A stretch of 64,000 nucleotides of DNA from positions 62,001-126,000 of the forward strand of contig NZ_JASKLR010000007.1 in NCBI RefSeq assembly GCF_030124325.1, written 5' to 3'. Below, piece by piece: positions 1 to 9,715 of the stretch. The translations under genes were made by a program, and so were the position numbers. The stretch comes from Sinorhizobium sp. 8-89. GTDB taxonomy: Bacteria > Pseudomonadota > Alphaproteobacteria > Rhizobiales > Rhizobiaceae. The notes beneath the pieces are model-generated. The model was not told the DNA's origin. It did no database searches and was given only the letters and a program-made list of their open reading frames with translations. Position 1 is the first letter of the stretch, and each line of letters starts with the position of its first letter.

Positions 1-1586
1 AACTTCTGCAGATCGCAGATGCTGTGGCACGCGAAAAGGTGATCGACCGCGAGATCGTTCTGGCCGCGATGGCGGATGCCATCCAGAAGGCGGCTCGTTC
101 GCGTTATGGCTCGGAATCGAACATTCGTGCGGACATCAATTCGAAGACCGGCGAAATCCGTCTGCAGCGCCTTCTGGAAGTGGTCGAGAAGGCTGACGAC
201 TATTCGACGCAGATCCCGCTGGAGCTTGCTCGTGATCGCAATCCCGACGCCAAGATCGGCGATTTCATCGCGGATCCGCTGCCTCCGATGGATTTCGGCC
301 GCATCGCCGCGCAGTCGGCCAAGCAGGTGATCGTGCAGAAGGTTCGCGAGGCCGAGCGTGACCGCCAGTACGAGGAATTCAAGGACCGCGTCGGTGAGAT
401 CGTCAACGGTACGGTGAAGCGTGTCGAATACGGCAACGTCATCGTCGATCTCGGCCGTGGCGAAGGCATCATCCGCCGCGACGAGATGATCCCGCGCGAA
501 AACATGCGCTACGGCGACCGCGTCCGCGCTTTCGTCTACGATGTGCGCCGCGAACAGCGCGGGCCGCAGATTTTCCTGTCGCGCACGCATCCGCAGTTCA
601 TGGTCAAGCTCTTCACCATGGAAGTGCCGGAAATCTACGACGGCATCATCCAGATCAAGTCGGTTGCTCGCGATCCCGGCTCGCGCGCCAAGATCGCCGT
701 TGTCTCCAACGACTCGTCGATCGATCCGGTCGGCGCCTGCGTCGGTATGCGCGGTTCCCGCGTTCAGGCCGTCGTCGGCGAGCTTCAGGGCGAGAAGATC
801 GACATCATTCCGTGGTCACAGGACCCGGCCTCGTTCATCGTCAACGCACTGCAACCGGCGGAAGTCGCCAAGGTGGTTCTCGACGAGGATGCCGAGCGCA
901 TCGAAGTCGTGGTTCCGGACGAGCAGCTTTCGCTTGCCATCGGCCGCCGCGGCCAGAACGTCCGCCTCGCCTCCCAACTGACCGGCTGGGATATCGATAT
1001 CCTCACCGAGCAGGAGGAAAGCGAACGCCGTCAGAAGGAGTTCAACGAGCGGACGCAGCTCTTCATGGAAGCGCTTGACGTCGACGAGATGGTCGGCCAG
1101 GTGCTCGCCTCCGAAGGCTTTGCGCAGGTCGAGGAACTCGCCTATGTAGAGCTCGACGAAATCTCATCGATCGATGGTTTCGACGATGAGACGGCGACCG
1201 AGATCCAGACCCGCGCCCGCGAGTACCTGGACAAGATCGAGGCGGAGATGGACGCCAAGCGCAAGGAACTCGGCGTCGCCGATGAACTGCGCACGATCAA
1301 CGGGTTGACCAGCCAGATGCTGGTTGCGCTCGGCGAAGAGGGCATCAAGACCGTCGAGGACTTCGCCGGTTGCGCCGCCGACGATCTCGTCGGCTGGACC
1401 GAGCGCAAGGACGGCGAGACCAAGCGCTTCGAGGGCATCTTCTCGAAGTTCGAGGTAACCCGCGAAGAGGCCGAGGCGATGATCGTCCAGGCGCGTCTGG
1501 CCGCCGGCTGGATCACCGAAGAGGATCTGGCGAGCGAGGCGGAAGAGCCGATCGAGGTCGCCGAAGGCGCCGAGCAGGACGCCTGA
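1..1586 (+). CDS. nusA: Transcription termination/antitermination factor NusA (5' end outside window)
   Basis: NusA binds RNA polymerase and nascent RNA and modulates pausing, termination and antitermination. The reading frame is open from base 3 ([13 protein letters not shown]), so the true start lies a few codons before the window; the GTG at 24 is an internal valine codon. About 527 residues are visible. In order they show the N-terminal polymerase-binding region, an S1 domain ([20 protein letters not shown]), KH domains ([16 protein letters not shown] and [20 protein letters not shown]) and an acidic C-terminal part with two helix-hairpin-helix-like repeats, which is usual in alphaproteobacteria. 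It is followed 5 bases later by ylxR and then infB, the conserved nusA-infB operon. Identification is certain. Confidence 0.98.
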   Translation, partial: LLQIADAVAREKVIDREIVLAAMADAIQKAARSRYGSESNIRADINSKTGEIRLQRLLEVVEKADDYSTQIPLELARDRNPDAKIGDFIADPLPPMDFGRIAAQSAKQVIVQKVREAERDRQYEEFKDRVGEIVNGTVKRVEYGNVIVDLGRGEGIIRRDEMIPRENMRYGDRVRAFVYDVRREQRGPQIFLSRTHPQFMVKLFTMEVPEIYDGIIQIKSVARDPGSRAKIAVVSNDSSIDPVGACVGMRGSRVQAVVGELQGEKIDIIPWSQDPASFIVNALQPAEVAKVVLDEDAERIEVVVPDEQLSLAIGRRGQNVRLASQLTGWDIDILTEQEESERRQKEFNERTQLFMEALDVDEMVGQVLASEGFAQVEELAYVELDEISSIDGFDDETATEIQTRAREYLDKIEAEMDAKRKELGVADELRTINGLTSQMLVALGEEGIKTVEDFAGCAADDLVGWTERKDGETKRFEGIFSKFEVTREEAEAMIVQARLAAGWITEEDLASEAEEPIEVAEGAEQDA

Positions 1587-1591
1587 TCACG

Positions 1592-2284
1592 ATGATTGCG
1601 GAAACCGATGCTGACACCCTGCCTTCGGACAAGGGTCCGAAGGATCGGAGCGGCAGCAGCCGGACCTGCATCGTCAGCCGCGAGAGCGGGTCGCCTGACG
1701 AGTTGATCCGCTTCGTTGCCGGTCCCGACGGGCGCGTCGTGCCGGATCTGAAGCGGCAGCTTCCCGGGCGCGGATGCTGGGTCAAGGCGGAACGGGCGCT
1801 TGTCGAGAAGGCGGTAGCGAAGAAGCTCTTCGCCCGTGCTCTCAAGGCCGACGTCAAGGCCGACGCCGCGCTGGCGGAGGATGTCGACAGGCTGCTCGCC
1901 GAGCAGCTTGCCGGAATGATGAACATGGCGCGCAAGGCGGGCCAGTTCATCTCCGGGGCGACGAAGACGGAACAGGCGGTGCGGGGTCTCGCGGCGCTTG
2001 CCGTATTCCACGCGATCGATGCCGCCGCCGACGGGGTGCGCAAGATCGATCAGGCCCGCAAGGCGATGAGTTTCGTCGCCGAAGACGGAAAGGAAATAGC
2101 CGCATTCCGCCCCTTCACGGGGGCAGAAATGGACGGGCTTTTGGGAAGTAATGCTTTTATCCATGCCGCAGCGCTTGCAGGGCAGGCGGGTGAGGGTGTA
2201 GTGAAGCGCGCAATCATGCTCGAAAAGTACCGAGGATCTGTCCCGGTCCGGGCCGAAGGCGGCGCTGGCAAGCCACAGCAATGA
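1592..2284 (+). CDS. ylxR: YlxR (DUF448) RNA-binding protein with C-terminal L7Ae-like domain
   Basis: A 230-residue protein starting at ATG 1592, five bases after the nusA stop. The N-terminal half carries the YlxR/DUF448 signature: RTCIVSRES, then RFVAGPDGRVVPDL and PGRGCWV. The second half (NMARKAGQFISGATKTEQAV) looks like the L7Ae/L30e-type RNA-binding domain often fused to YlxR in alphaproteobacteria. YlxR family members lie between nusA and infB and are thought to bind RNA or act as nucleoid-associated regulators; the exact role here is inferred. The same frame is open upstream inside nusA, but the operon spacing and family start favour 1592. Confidence 0.9.
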   Translation: MIAETDADTLPSDKGPKDRSGSSRTCIVSRESGSPDELIRFVAGPDGRVVPDLKRQLPGRGCWVKAERALVEKAVAKKLFARALKADVKADAALAEDVDRLLAEQLAGMMNMARKAGQFISGATKTEQAVRGLAALAVFHAIDAAADGVRKIDQARKAMSFVAEDGKEIAAFRPFTGAEMDGLLGSNAFIHAAALAGQAGEGVVKRAIMLEKYRGSVPVRAEGGAGKPQQ

Positions 2285-2389
2285 CACGCGTCACCGGCAA
2301 AGGCCGGCATCGCGAGCATTGTTTGAGACAATTTGGAAGACAGGGTCAGGTGTTTCGTATCCGGCCCTGATCGCTAGGAACGGAACGGA

Positions 2390-5050
2390 ATGACCGACAA
2401 CAAAGACGACAAGACGATCAGCGTAGCGGGCAAGAAGACGCTGACCCTGAAACCCTCCGGGGTTCAGCAGGGGACAGTGCGTCAGGATATGGGCCGCGGC
2501 CGCACCAAGGCGGTAGTGGTTGAAACCAAGAAGCGGCGTCATTCCCGTCCTGAAGACGAACGGCCGATTACGCCCGCAACGCCTGCAGCGCGTGCGCCGG
2601 AACAGCGGCCCATGCCGCCGCAGCCGTCCGGCCGCCCCGCGCCACAGCCGCAACCGCATCAGCCGCGCCAGGAGCAGAACCGCCCGCGCGTCGGCGTTGT
2701 GCTGAATGATCTTTCCGCCGGTGAGATGGAAGCCCGCCGTCGCGCCTTGGCGGAAGCCCAGGTTCGCGATGCCGAGGAAGCCAAGCGCCGCGCTGAAGAG
2801 GAAGCCCGCCGTCGACGCGAGGAGGAAGAGCGCGCTGCCCGTGAACGGGAAGAGGCTGCTCGCCGCGCCGCCGAAGAAGCCGAACGTCCGGCGGTTGCCG
2901 CCGAAAAGGTCGAGGAAGCGCGGCCGGCCGCTGCCGCGCCAACCGTCACCGCAGAACGCCGCCCTGACAACCGTCCGCAACCACCGCGTCCGGCTCCCGC
3001 AGCGCCGCCGGCGCCTGCCGCAGCCGCGCCTCGCGGCCGTCGCGCGGGTGACGAGGAGGAGGATGATCGCGGTGCACGCAGCGCCGGCCCCGCGCGAGGC
3101 AAGGTCGTGCGTCCGGAACCCGCAAAGCCGGTCACGCGTCCCAAGGGCGATGACGGCCGTCGCCAGGGCAAGCTGACATTGACGGCTGCCGTCGACGAAG
3201 ACGGCGGTCAGCGCGGACGTTCGCTCTCGGCGATGCGTCGCCGGCAGGAAAAGTTCAAGCGAAGCCAGATGCAGGAGACCCGCGAGAAGATCTCGCGCGA
3301 AGTCGTTCTGCCGGAAACGATCACCATTCAGGAGCTGTCGCAGCGCATGTCCGAACGCGCCGTCGACGTCATCAAGTTCCTGATGAAGGAAGGTCAGATG
3401 ATGAAGCCGGGCGACCTGATCGATGCCGATCTCGCCGAGCTCATCGCCGGCGAATTCGGTCACACGGTCAAGCGCGTTTCCGAATCCGACGTCGAGGAAG
3501 GCATTTTCAACATCACCGACACCGAAGAGAGCATGGATTCGCGTCCGCCGATCGTCACGATCATGGGTCACGTCGACCACGGCAAGACGTCGCTGCTCGA
3601 CGCGATCCGCCACGCCAACGTGGTTGCCGGCGAAGCGGGTGGGATCACCCAGCACATCGGCGCCTATCAGGTCGAGCAGAACGGTCAGAAGATCACCTTC
3701 ATCGACACTCCCGGCCACGCTGCCTTCACGGCCATGCGTGCTCGCGGTGCCCAGGCGACGGACATTGCCGTCCTCGTCGTGGCGGCCGATGACAGCGTGA
3801 TGCCGCAGACGATCGAGTCGATCAACCACGCCAAGGCGGCCAACGTGCCGATCATCGTGGCGATCAACAAGATCGACAAGCCGACGGCGAACCCGCAGAA
3901 GGTTCGCACCGAGCTGCTGCAGCACGAAGTCTTCGTTGAATCGATGGGCGGTGAAGTTCTCGACGTCGAAGTCTCGGCGAAGAACCATACCAACCTCGAC
4001 AGGCTGCTCGAGGCGATCCTGCTGCAGGCCGAAATCCTCGACCTCAAGGCCAATCCGAACCGGACGGCCGAAGGAACGGTGGTGGAAGCCGAGCTCGACC
4101 GCGGCCGCGGTGCGGTCGCCACCGTTCTCGTTCAGAAGGGTACGCTTACCCCCGGCCAGATCATCGTCGCCGGCGACCAGTGGGGCCGCGTGCGTGCTCT
4201 CGTCAACGACAAGGGCGAGCATGTGAAGTCCGCCGGCCCGTCGACGCCGGTTGAAGTCCTCGGTCTGTCCGGCACGCCGGCCGCCGGCGACAAGTTCGCG
4301 GTCGTCGAGAACGAAAGCCGTGCGCGCGAGATTTCCGAATATCGCCAGCGGCTTGCGCGTGAGAAGATGGTTGCGCGCCAGTCCGGCTCGCGCGGTTCGC
4401 TCGAGCAGATGATGACCCAGCTCCAAACCTCCGGTATGAAGGAGTTCCCGCTGGTCATCAAGGGCGACGTGCAGGGCTCGATCGAAGCAATTGCCGGCGC
4501 TCTGGAGAAGCTCGGGACCGACGAGGTGCGCGCGCGCATCGTGCATTCGGGCGCGGGCGGTATCACCGAGTCGGATATCTCGCTCGCCGAAGCCTCGAAC
4601 GCCGCGATCATCGGCTTCAACGTCCGCGCCAACAAGCAGGCGCGCGATGCGGCCGAGCGTGCCGGCATCGAAATCCGCTACTACAACATCATCTACGATC
4701 TGGTGGATGACGTGAAGGCGGCGATGTCCGGTCTGCTGTCGCCCGAACGGCGCGAAACCTTCCTTGGCAATGCCGAGATCCTGGAGGTGTTCAACATCAC
4801 CAAGGTCGGCAAGGTCGCGGGTTGCCGTGTCACCGAGGGCAAGGTCGAGCGTGGCGTGGGCGTCCGCCTGGTGCGCGACAACGTCGTCATCCACGAGGGC
4901 AAGCTCAAGACGCTCAAGCGCTTCAAGGACGAAGTTTCGGAAGTCCAGGCCGGCCAGGAATGCGGCATGGCCTTCGAGAACTACGAAGACATCCGCGCCG
5001 GCGATACGATCGAGTGCTTCCGCGTCGAACACGTGACGCGCACACTCTGA
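2390..5050 (+). CDS. infB: Translation initiation factor IF-2
   Basis: IF-2 is the GTPase that brings initiator tRNA to the 30S subunit and promotes subunit joining. The 886-residue product has a long low-complexity N-terminal region rich in Pro, Arg and Glu/Ala repeats (about residues 40-280), an IF2N segment, and then the GTPase domain with G1 GHVDHGKT, G3 DTPGH and G4 NKID, followed by the EF-Tu-like and C-terminal initiator-tRNA-binding domains. Length and order are normal for alphaproteobacteria. It begins about 105 bases after ylxR and is followed by a strong hairpin with a T-run. Confidence 0.98.
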   Translation: MTDNKDDKTISVAGKKTLTLKPSGVQQGTVRQDMGRGRTKAVVVETKKRRHSRPEDERPITPATPAARAPEQRPMPPQPSGRPAPQPQPHQPRQEQNRPRVGVVLNDLSAGEMEARRRALAEAQVRDAEEAKRRAEEEARRRREEEERAAREREEAARRAAEEAERPAVAAEKVEEARPAAAAPTVTAERRPDNRPQPPRPAPAAPPAPAAAAPRGRRAGDEEEDDRGARSAGPARGKVVRPEPAKPVTRPKGDDGRRQGKLTLTAAVDEDGGQRGRSLSAMRRRQEKFKRSQMQETREKISREVVLPETITIQELSQRMSERAVDVIKFLMKEGQMMKPGDLIDADLAELIAGEFGHTVKRVSESDVEEGIFNITDTEESMDSRPPIVTIMGHVDHGKTSLLDAIRHANVVAGEAGGITQHIGAYQVEQNGQKITFIDTPGHAAFTAMRARGAQATDIAVLVVAADDSVMPQTIESINHAKAANVPIIVAINKIDKPTANPQKVRTELLQHEVFVESMGGEVLDVEVSAKNHTNLDRLLEAILLQAEILDLKANPNRTAEGTVVEAELDRGRGAVATVLVQKGTLTPGQIIVAGDQWGRVRALVNDKGEHVKSAGPSTPVEVLGLSGTPAAGDKFAVVENESRAREISEYRQRLAREKMVARQSGSRGSLEQMMTQLQTSGMKEFPLVIKGDVQGSIEAIAGALEKLGTDEVRARIVHSGAGGITESDISLAEASNAAIIGFNVRANKQARDAAERAGIEIRYYNIIYDLVDDVKAAMSGLLSPERRETFLGNAEILEVFNITKVGKVAGCRVTEGKVERGVGVRLVRDNVVIHEGKLKTLKRFKDEVSEVQAGQECGMAFENYEDIRAGDTIECFRVEHVTRTL

Positions 5051-5071
5051 TATCCGTCCGGTTGAGATCGT

Positions 5072-5107
5072 GCGAGCGCCGACTGAGCTTCGGCGCTCGC
5101 GCTTTTT
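5072..5107 (+). terminator. Hairpin with T-run after infB
   Basis: The arms GCGAGCGCCGA and TCGGCGCTCGC are perfectly complementary around a 7-base loop and are followed by CGCTTTTTGG. This looks like an intrinsic terminator 20 bases after infB. It separates infB from rbfA-truB, so these either have their own promoter or depend on readthrough. Confidence 0.75.
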
Positions 5108-5153
5108 GGAGCGGGATAAGAAAAGCGCGGCCGGTCGCCGCCCGCATCCCGCG
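5108..5153. repeat. Short GC-rich intergenic palindrome (GCGGGAT family)
   Basis: Reads AGCGGGATAAGAAAAGCGCG, a central GC-rich stretch, then CCCGCATCCCGC. The reverse complement matches the element at 33405-33456 (GCGGGATGCGGGCGG, then ...CTTTTC..ATCCCG). The two copies lie in unrelated gaps, so this is a dispersed intergenic repeat rather than a gene-specific site. Confidence 0.6.
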
Positions 5154-5227
5154 TTTGATTAGATATCGATCCCGTTTGTGATTTTGAGCTAATTCAATCC
5201 AAGATCACAGCGTGATCCGAGGTAAGC

Positions 5228-5635
5228 ATGATGACTAAATCCACATCCTCCGCTCCTTCCCAGCGCATGCTGCGTGTCGGGGAACAGGTGCGCGCCGCGA
5301 TCACGCAGGTCCTGCAGCGTGGCGAGGTTCGCGATCCGTTGATCGAAAAGACGGTGATTTCCATTTCCGAGGTTCGCATGTCGCCGGATCTGAAGATCGC
5401 TACCGCCTATGTCACTCCTCTCGGCGTGACCGATCATGGCGCGGTGATCGAGGCATTGAACCGCAACGCGAAGTTCATTCGCGGACGGCTCGGACCGCAG
5501 CTCCGTCAGATGAAATATATGCCGGACGTCCGTTTCAGGGACGACACGAGCTTCGACAACTACCAGAAGATCGATGCGCTGCTGCGCTCGCCCGAGGTGA
5601 GCCGCGATCTCGATCCCGATGCCGACGAAGAATAG
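5228..5635 (+). CDS. rbfA: Ribosome-binding factor A
   Basis: RbfA is a small KH-fold protein that assists late maturation of the 30S subunit and of the 16S rRNA 5' end. The 135-residue product shows the family pattern: [18 protein letters not shown] at the N-terminus, then [23 protein letters not shown] and [22 protein letters not shown]. Two ATG codons in a row (5228 and 5231) are both possible starts. It is followed 11 bases later by truB, the usual rbfA-truB pairing downstream of infB. Confidence 0.96.
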   Translation: MMTKSTSSAPSQRMLRVGEQVRAAITQVLQRGEVRDPLIEKTVISISEVRMSPDLKIATAYVTPLGVTDHGAVIEALNRNAKFIRGRLGPQLRQMKYMPDVRFRDDTSFDNYQKIDALLRSPEVSRDLDPDADEE

Positions 5636-5646
5636 AACAGGCAACG

Positions 5647-6582
5647 ATGTCCAAACCACGCAAACCCAAGGGGCGCCCGGTCTCGGGCTGGCTTATTCTC
5701 GACAAGCCGCTCGATTTTGGTTCCACCGAGGCCGTTTCGAAGATCAAGTGGCTGTTCAAGGCGCAAAAGGCGGGCCATGCCGGCACGCTTGATCCGCTGG
5801 CCTCCGGCATGCTGCCGATCGCGCTTGGCGACGCGACGAAAACCGTGCCCTACGTGATGGATGGCCGGAAGATCTACGAGTTCACCGTCGCCTGGGGCGA
5901 GGAGCGGACAACCGACGATCTCGAGGGCGAAGTCGCCCGTTCGTCTGCTGAACGGCCGACGGAAGAGGCGATCCGCGCGCTGCTGCCGAAATATACCGGT
6001 GTGATCAGCCAGGTGCCGCCGCAATTCTCCGCGATCAAGATTGACGGCGAACGCGCCTACGATCTCGCCCGCGACGGGGAGGCGGTCGAAATTCCGGCTC
6101 GCGAGGTGGAGGTCTTCCGGCTTTCGCTGATCGGATGCACGCCGCATCTGGCGCATTTCGAGATCGAGTGCGGCAAGGGAACCTATGTCCGCTCGCTTGC
6201 CCGCGATATGGGCCGCGATCTCGGCTGTTTCGGCCATATCGCCTCGCTGCGCCGCACTTTCGTGGCCCCCTTCGGCGAGGACGACATGGTGCCGCTTGCC
6301 GATCTCGTTGCGCTGGAGAAGGTCGAGGACGAGGCCGAGCGGCTCGCGGCGCTGGACAATTTTTTGATCGAGACGGGTGAAGCTCTTTCCGGATTGCCGC
6401 ACATTGCCGTCAGCGATGACCAGGCCCATCGCCTTAAGATGGGCAATCCGATCATCCTGCGCGGCCGCGAGGCACCTCTGCCCACTCCCGAGGCCTATGC
6501 GACGGCGCGGGGCAAGCTCGTGGCGATCGGCGAGGTCGCCGAAGGCGAATTCCGACCGAAGCGGGTGTTTGCCACGTCTTGA
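5647..6582 (+). CDS. truB: tRNA pseudouridine(55) synthase
   Basis: TruB converts U55 in the T-loop of tRNAs to pseudouridine. The 311-residue protein has the motif [18 protein letters not shown], which contains the catalytic aspartate, and [20 protein letters not shown] and [15 protein letters not shown], all diagnostic of the family. The start is 11 bases after rbfA, so the two genes are surely co-transcribed. Downstream is a 343-base gap that holds a repeat and no gene. Confidence 0.97.
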   Translation: MSKPRKPKGRPVSGWLILDKPLDFGSTEAVSKIKWLFKAQKAGHAGTLDPLASGMLPIALGDATKTVPYVMDGRKIYEFTVAWGEERTTDDLEGEVARSSAERPTEEAIRALLPKYTGVISQVPPQFSAIKIDGERAYDLARDGEAVEIPAREVEVFRLSLIGCTPHLAHFEIECGKGTYVRSLARDMGRDLGCFGHIASLRRTFVAPFGEDDMVPLADLVALEKVEDEAERLAALDNFLIETGEALSGLPHIAVSDDQAHRLKMGNPIILRGREAPLPTPEAYATARGKLVAIGEVAEGEFRPKRVFATS

Positions 6583-6595
6583 TCCGACCGCTGTA

Positions 6596-6702
6596 CTGAA
6601 TGTTTTTATTCTTAAATCCTAGCCGATTTAAGAATAAAACATGCAACAATTCCAAGCGTTAAAGCGTGCGTTGCGCGTCTGAAAAGACGCGCGCCGCTGT
6701 AG
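6596..6702 (-). repeat. Two-hairpin intergenic repeat, copy 1
   Basis: A copy of the dispersed repeat, here in reverse orientation. It has a first stem around CTTAAATC/GATTTAAG, the link ATGCAACAATTCCAAGCG and a second stem GCGCGTC/GACGCGC, and ends in CGCTGTAG. It lies in the 343-base gap between truB and the histidine kinase gene; I see no gene in the rest of that gap. The structure fits the rhizobial intergenic mosaic (RIME-type) elements known from Sinorhizobium; that assignment is from memory of the class. Confidence 0.8.
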
Positions 6703-6925
6703 ACGGTTTGCGTTTGGCGGAACGCTGACGCATGATCGGCTGGTGACGATTCGATCTGTTCGGCGCAAGCTGCGGATATGGCCATTCGTAGCAGTCGAGG
6801 CCAATCCGAGGTCGCGATTACGCCATTCGCGTCAACCCGTAGCGGTTGTATGGCCGGCGCGTGGAGTGCACGGGACCTTGTCGTGGTCACCGGGGCACGA
6901 CGACAGACGGTGAGAGGCGGCCGGG

Positions 6926-8665
6926 GTGACTGAGGTGTCAGGGAAAGACCAGGAAGAAGCTTCGCGCGGCGACCTGCAGGCTGCTGCGGCGTTCGTTCGG
7001 GACCGTCTGCGCCGGCCGTTCAGCTTTTATCTGATCTCGCTGCTGCTGATCGCGATCGTGCCTTCCTTCATCTTCGCCTTCGTCATCCTGAAGCGCAGCG
7101 TGGACGCGCAGGAGCAGGTCGTGACATCGCTCCTGAAAGCCTCGACGGGCTCCGTCACGCGCATCGTCGAGCGCGAGATCGAGGGCATGCTGACGACGCT
7201 CAAGGTGCTGTCGGCCTCGAGTGCGATCGAGCTTCGCGACATGCGTGTCTTCTACGACCAGGCTTCGGTCGCCCTGGCCGACAGCGATTCCGATCTGGTC
7301 GTCATAGACAGGAATCACCAGCAGAGACTGAATACCCGCCTTCCCTTTGGCGCACCGCTTGGACGGGCATCGGATCCGGAGTCGATCGAACTTGCCTTCA
7401 AGAACAAGGGTCCGCTCGTTTCGGGCGTGTTCTTCGACAACACCGACGGGCGATGGGTCTTCAACGTCTATCTTCCGGTGAGCTTACCGACAGGGGAGAG
7501 CTATCTGCTGGGCTTGACGCAGAATGCCGCGGGCATGGCCAAGGCCGTCAATCGCAACACGCTGTCGCCCGGCTGGAATGCCGCATTGGTGGACGGCGAA
7601 GGCAAGGTGATTGTTTCTTCGGATGCCGCCGTTAAATCGGGCGAAGCGTTCTTCCTGGACAAGCTGCCGGCGATCAGCATCGGCGTCGCCAACATCAGCG
7701 AAAACGGCATGGACTATCGCGTCGCGACGGAATTTTCCATGGTGACCGGCTGGCGCATCGCCGCCTGGGCGCCGCGTGCGCTCGTCGACGCGCCGATACT
7801 GTGGTCGTTCTTATGGCTGTCGCTCGGCGGCATCATCTTCGCAAGCATCGCCGTGGCGGGATCATTGACCATCGCCCGCCTGCTCTCGCAAGGGGTGAAG
7901 CTGCTTGCAATGGACGCACGACGTCTCGGTGCCGGCGAGCCGATCAAACCACGTCGATACGTGATCACCGAGGTCGAAGACGTATCGAGCGCCTTCGCCC
8001 GGGCGGCGGCGGCCCGCAGCAAGGCGGAAGGGGAAATCCGCTTTCTGATGCGGGAGGTCGCGCACCGCTCGAAGAATCAGCTCACCGTCATTCAATCGAT
8101 GTTGAACCAGTCCGCCTCTTCCACCGAGAACGCATCGGAATTCGCCGAGGCATTTCGAAAACGTATAGCGGGCCTTGCCCGATCGACCGACCTGATGGTC
8201 GCAAACGCTGCCCTCGGCGTGGATCTCCGTGAACTGGCGCAGAACCAGCTGCAACCGTTTGCACCCGACGATCCGCAGCGCATCGTCCTCAGCGGTCCGG
8301 CCTTGCGGTTGGAACCACAGGTGGCGCAGATGCTCGGCATGGCGCTGCATGAACTTGCGACGAACGCGACCAAATACGGCGCACTGGCCAACGCGACCGG
8401 TATCATCAGGCTCGATTGGTGGGTCTCGGATGGCATGATCGCCATTCGCTGGCGCGAGGAGGGGGCGGATATCGCCGCGCCACCCAAGCGAGCACCCGGG
8501 CAGGCGCCGGCGCGAACGGGCTTCGGGACGGTCGTGCTCGAGCGCATGCTCGGCATGGCGCTCGGGGCCGAACTCGAAAGGACCATGCACCCCGACGGCA
8601 TCGAGTGGACCATCCGGATTCCGCGCGGCGGCAGGGACGACGGAACGGCCGAAACGGGAAGTTGA
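6926..8665 (+). CDS. Membrane sensor histidine kinase, HWE type
   Basis: A 579-residue membrane sensor kinase. It has one transmembrane segment at about residues 32-54, a periplasmic dCache-like sensor region (about 55-288), a second transmembrane segment at about 290-312, a linker like HAMP, and a cytoplasmic kinase. The phospho-acceptor is His380 in REVAHRSKNQL. The HWE features follow: HELATNATKYGAL (475-487) and a WRE motif (509-511). The ligand is unknown. No response regulator lies next to it, which is common in this family; many act on separate regulators of the general stress response. Start: GTG at 6926 with GAGAGG nine bases upstream; another GTG follows at 6935. Confidence 0.88.
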   Translation: MTEVSGKDQEEASRGDLQAAAAFVRDRLRRPFSFYLISLLLIAIVPSFIFAFVILKRSVDAQEQVVTSLLKASTGSVTRIVEREIEGMLTTLKVLSASSAIELRDMRVFYDQASVALADSDSDLVVIDRNHQQRLNTRLPFGAPLGRASDPESIELAFKNKGPLVSGVFFDNTDGRWVFNVYLPVSLPTGESYLLGLTQNAAGMAKAVNRNTLSPGWNAALVDGEGKVIVSSDAAVKSGEAFFLDKLPAISIGVANISENGMDYRVATEFSMVTGWRIAAWAPRALVDAPILWSFLWLSLGGIIFASIAVAGSLTIARLLSQGVKLLAMDARRLGAGEPIKPRRYVITEVEDVSSAFARAAAARSKAEGEIRFLMREVAHRSKNQLTVIQSMLNQSASSTENASEFAEAFRKRIAGLARSTDLMVANAALGVDLRELAQNQLQPFAPDDPQRIVLSGPALRLEPQVAQMLGMALHELATNATKYGALANATGIIRLDWWVSDGMIAIRWREEGADIAAPPKRAPGQAPARTGFGTVVLERMLGMALGAELERTMHPDGIEWTIRIPRGGRDDGTAETGS

Positions 8666-8688
8666 TGGCGCCTCACTTCTTGGAAGTC

Positions 8689-8792
8689 CTGCATGTTTCC
8701 GAAAATCGGAGCCGATTTAAGGGCGAAGACATTCAGCAATTCAAAGTGCTACAACCTGCTTCGCGTGTCTGATGAGACGTGCGGCACTGTAG
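8689..8792 (-). repeat. Two-hairpin intergenic repeat, copy 2
   Basis: Reverse-oriented copy: GCATGTTTCC, then AAATCGGAGCCGATTTAA (first stem), CAGCAATTCAAAGTGCTACA and a degenerate second stem CGTGTCTGATGAGACGTG ending CACTGTAG. It sits in the 326-base gap before rpsO. The remainder of the gap (8793-8991) is the rpsO leader; I see no gene there. Confidence 0.8.
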
Positions 8793-8991
8793 CCTGTGGG
8801 CCGGCAGCAAACCGGCAATTGAAGCATGGCGAGTGCGCTTCGTATCGCGGGTTTCATGACCCTTTCCTTTTCGGTACATTTCGTTTATAGGCACGCCAGC
8901 GAAAGGCGCTGCCTCTTCGTATGAACGGCCCCGGCTGGACGACATCCCGGCTGCCGGCGACCTGAAATCCTCGAACTGAAAGGATCATCCG

Positions 8992-9261
8992 ATGTCGATT
9001 AATGCAGAGCGCAAGGCTCAGCTCATCAAGGAATTCGCGACCGCTGAAGGCGACACCGGTTCTCCGGAAGTCCAGGTTGCGCTCCTGACGGAACGGATCA
9101 ACAACCTGACCGAACACTTCAAGGGCCACAAGAAGGACAACCATTCCCGCCGTGGTCTTCTCGCGATGGTTTCCAGCCGTCGTTCGCTCCTCGACTATCT
9201 GAAGAAGAAAGACGAAGCGCGCTACACCAAGCTGATCGGTGCCCTGGGCATCCGTCGCTAA
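8992..9261 (+). CDS. rpsO: 30S ribosomal protein S15
   Basis: S15 is a primary 16S rRNA-binding protein of the 30S platform. The 89-residue product has the full family sequence, for example [21 protein letters not shown] and [26 protein letters not shown] precedes the ATG with good spacing. The gene is followed by a terminator and then pnp, the conserved rpsO-pnp order; in other bacteria S15 represses its own mRNA, which was not tested here. Confidence 0.98.
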   Translation: MSINAERKAQLIKEFATAEGDTGSPEVQVALLTERINNLTEHFKGHKKDNHSRRGLLAMVSSRRSLLDYLKKKDEARYTKLIGALGIRR

Positions 9262-9271
9262 ACGACTTTGT

Positions 9272-9305
9272 CCGGCGGGCCGCCTGCGGTCCGCCGGCTT
9301 TTTTT
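9272..9305 (+). terminator. Intrinsic terminator after rpsO
   Basis: The arms CCGGCGG and CCGCCGG enclose a GC-rich loop and are followed by CTTTTTTT. It starts ten bases after the rpsO stop. Confidence 0.85.
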
Positions 9306-9372
9306 CTACAGCGCCGTGGGTCCTTTCAGGCGCACAAAGGTCGCTGTAGTGCTTGAAATCGCTGCATGTTTT
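9306..9372 (+). repeat. Two-hairpin intergenic repeat, copy 3 (first half only)
   Basis: Begins CTACAGCGCCG directly after the rpsO terminator, continues to GTCGCTGTAGTGCTTGAAATC and ends at GCTGCATG. The second stem (TTAAATCG/CGATTTAA) is missing. The rest of the 454-base gap up to pnp (9373-9715) contains no convincing gene; it presumably holds the pnp leader. Confidence 0.7.
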
Positions 9373-9715
9373 GTACTTGGACCGGTCGGCTCAAGGAGGC
9401 ATGCAGCAGGGCGTTTGATCGCCTTGATTATCTCTCCTCGAGCGCCGGAGGCGCAGGACCGGGAGAGAACGTCCAGCGGACCGGATGGGCCGGTATCGCG
9501 GATCAACCGATGGCCCGTCATGGGGCAGGATTGCAGGATGCTTCGGCGCCTGCTTGCCGGAGCGCTACCACACGGGCAGCGCGGCAAAGCGGTAACGAGC
9601 CGGTTCTTTTTGAAGCCTCCCGTTGTCTTGCCCGTGATGCGCCACCACCAAGCGGCATTCAGATCATCCGCGCTGCAACAGCCGCGGAAGGTCTCCCGCA
9701 CACGAAGGACAGAAC

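Noticed and set aside
2291-5032. A 913-codon open frame opposite infB
   Set aside because: It mirrors infB codons in the antisense frame; composition and the certain infB identification exclude it. The same applies to long antisense frames opposite pnp, rpsA and pheT.
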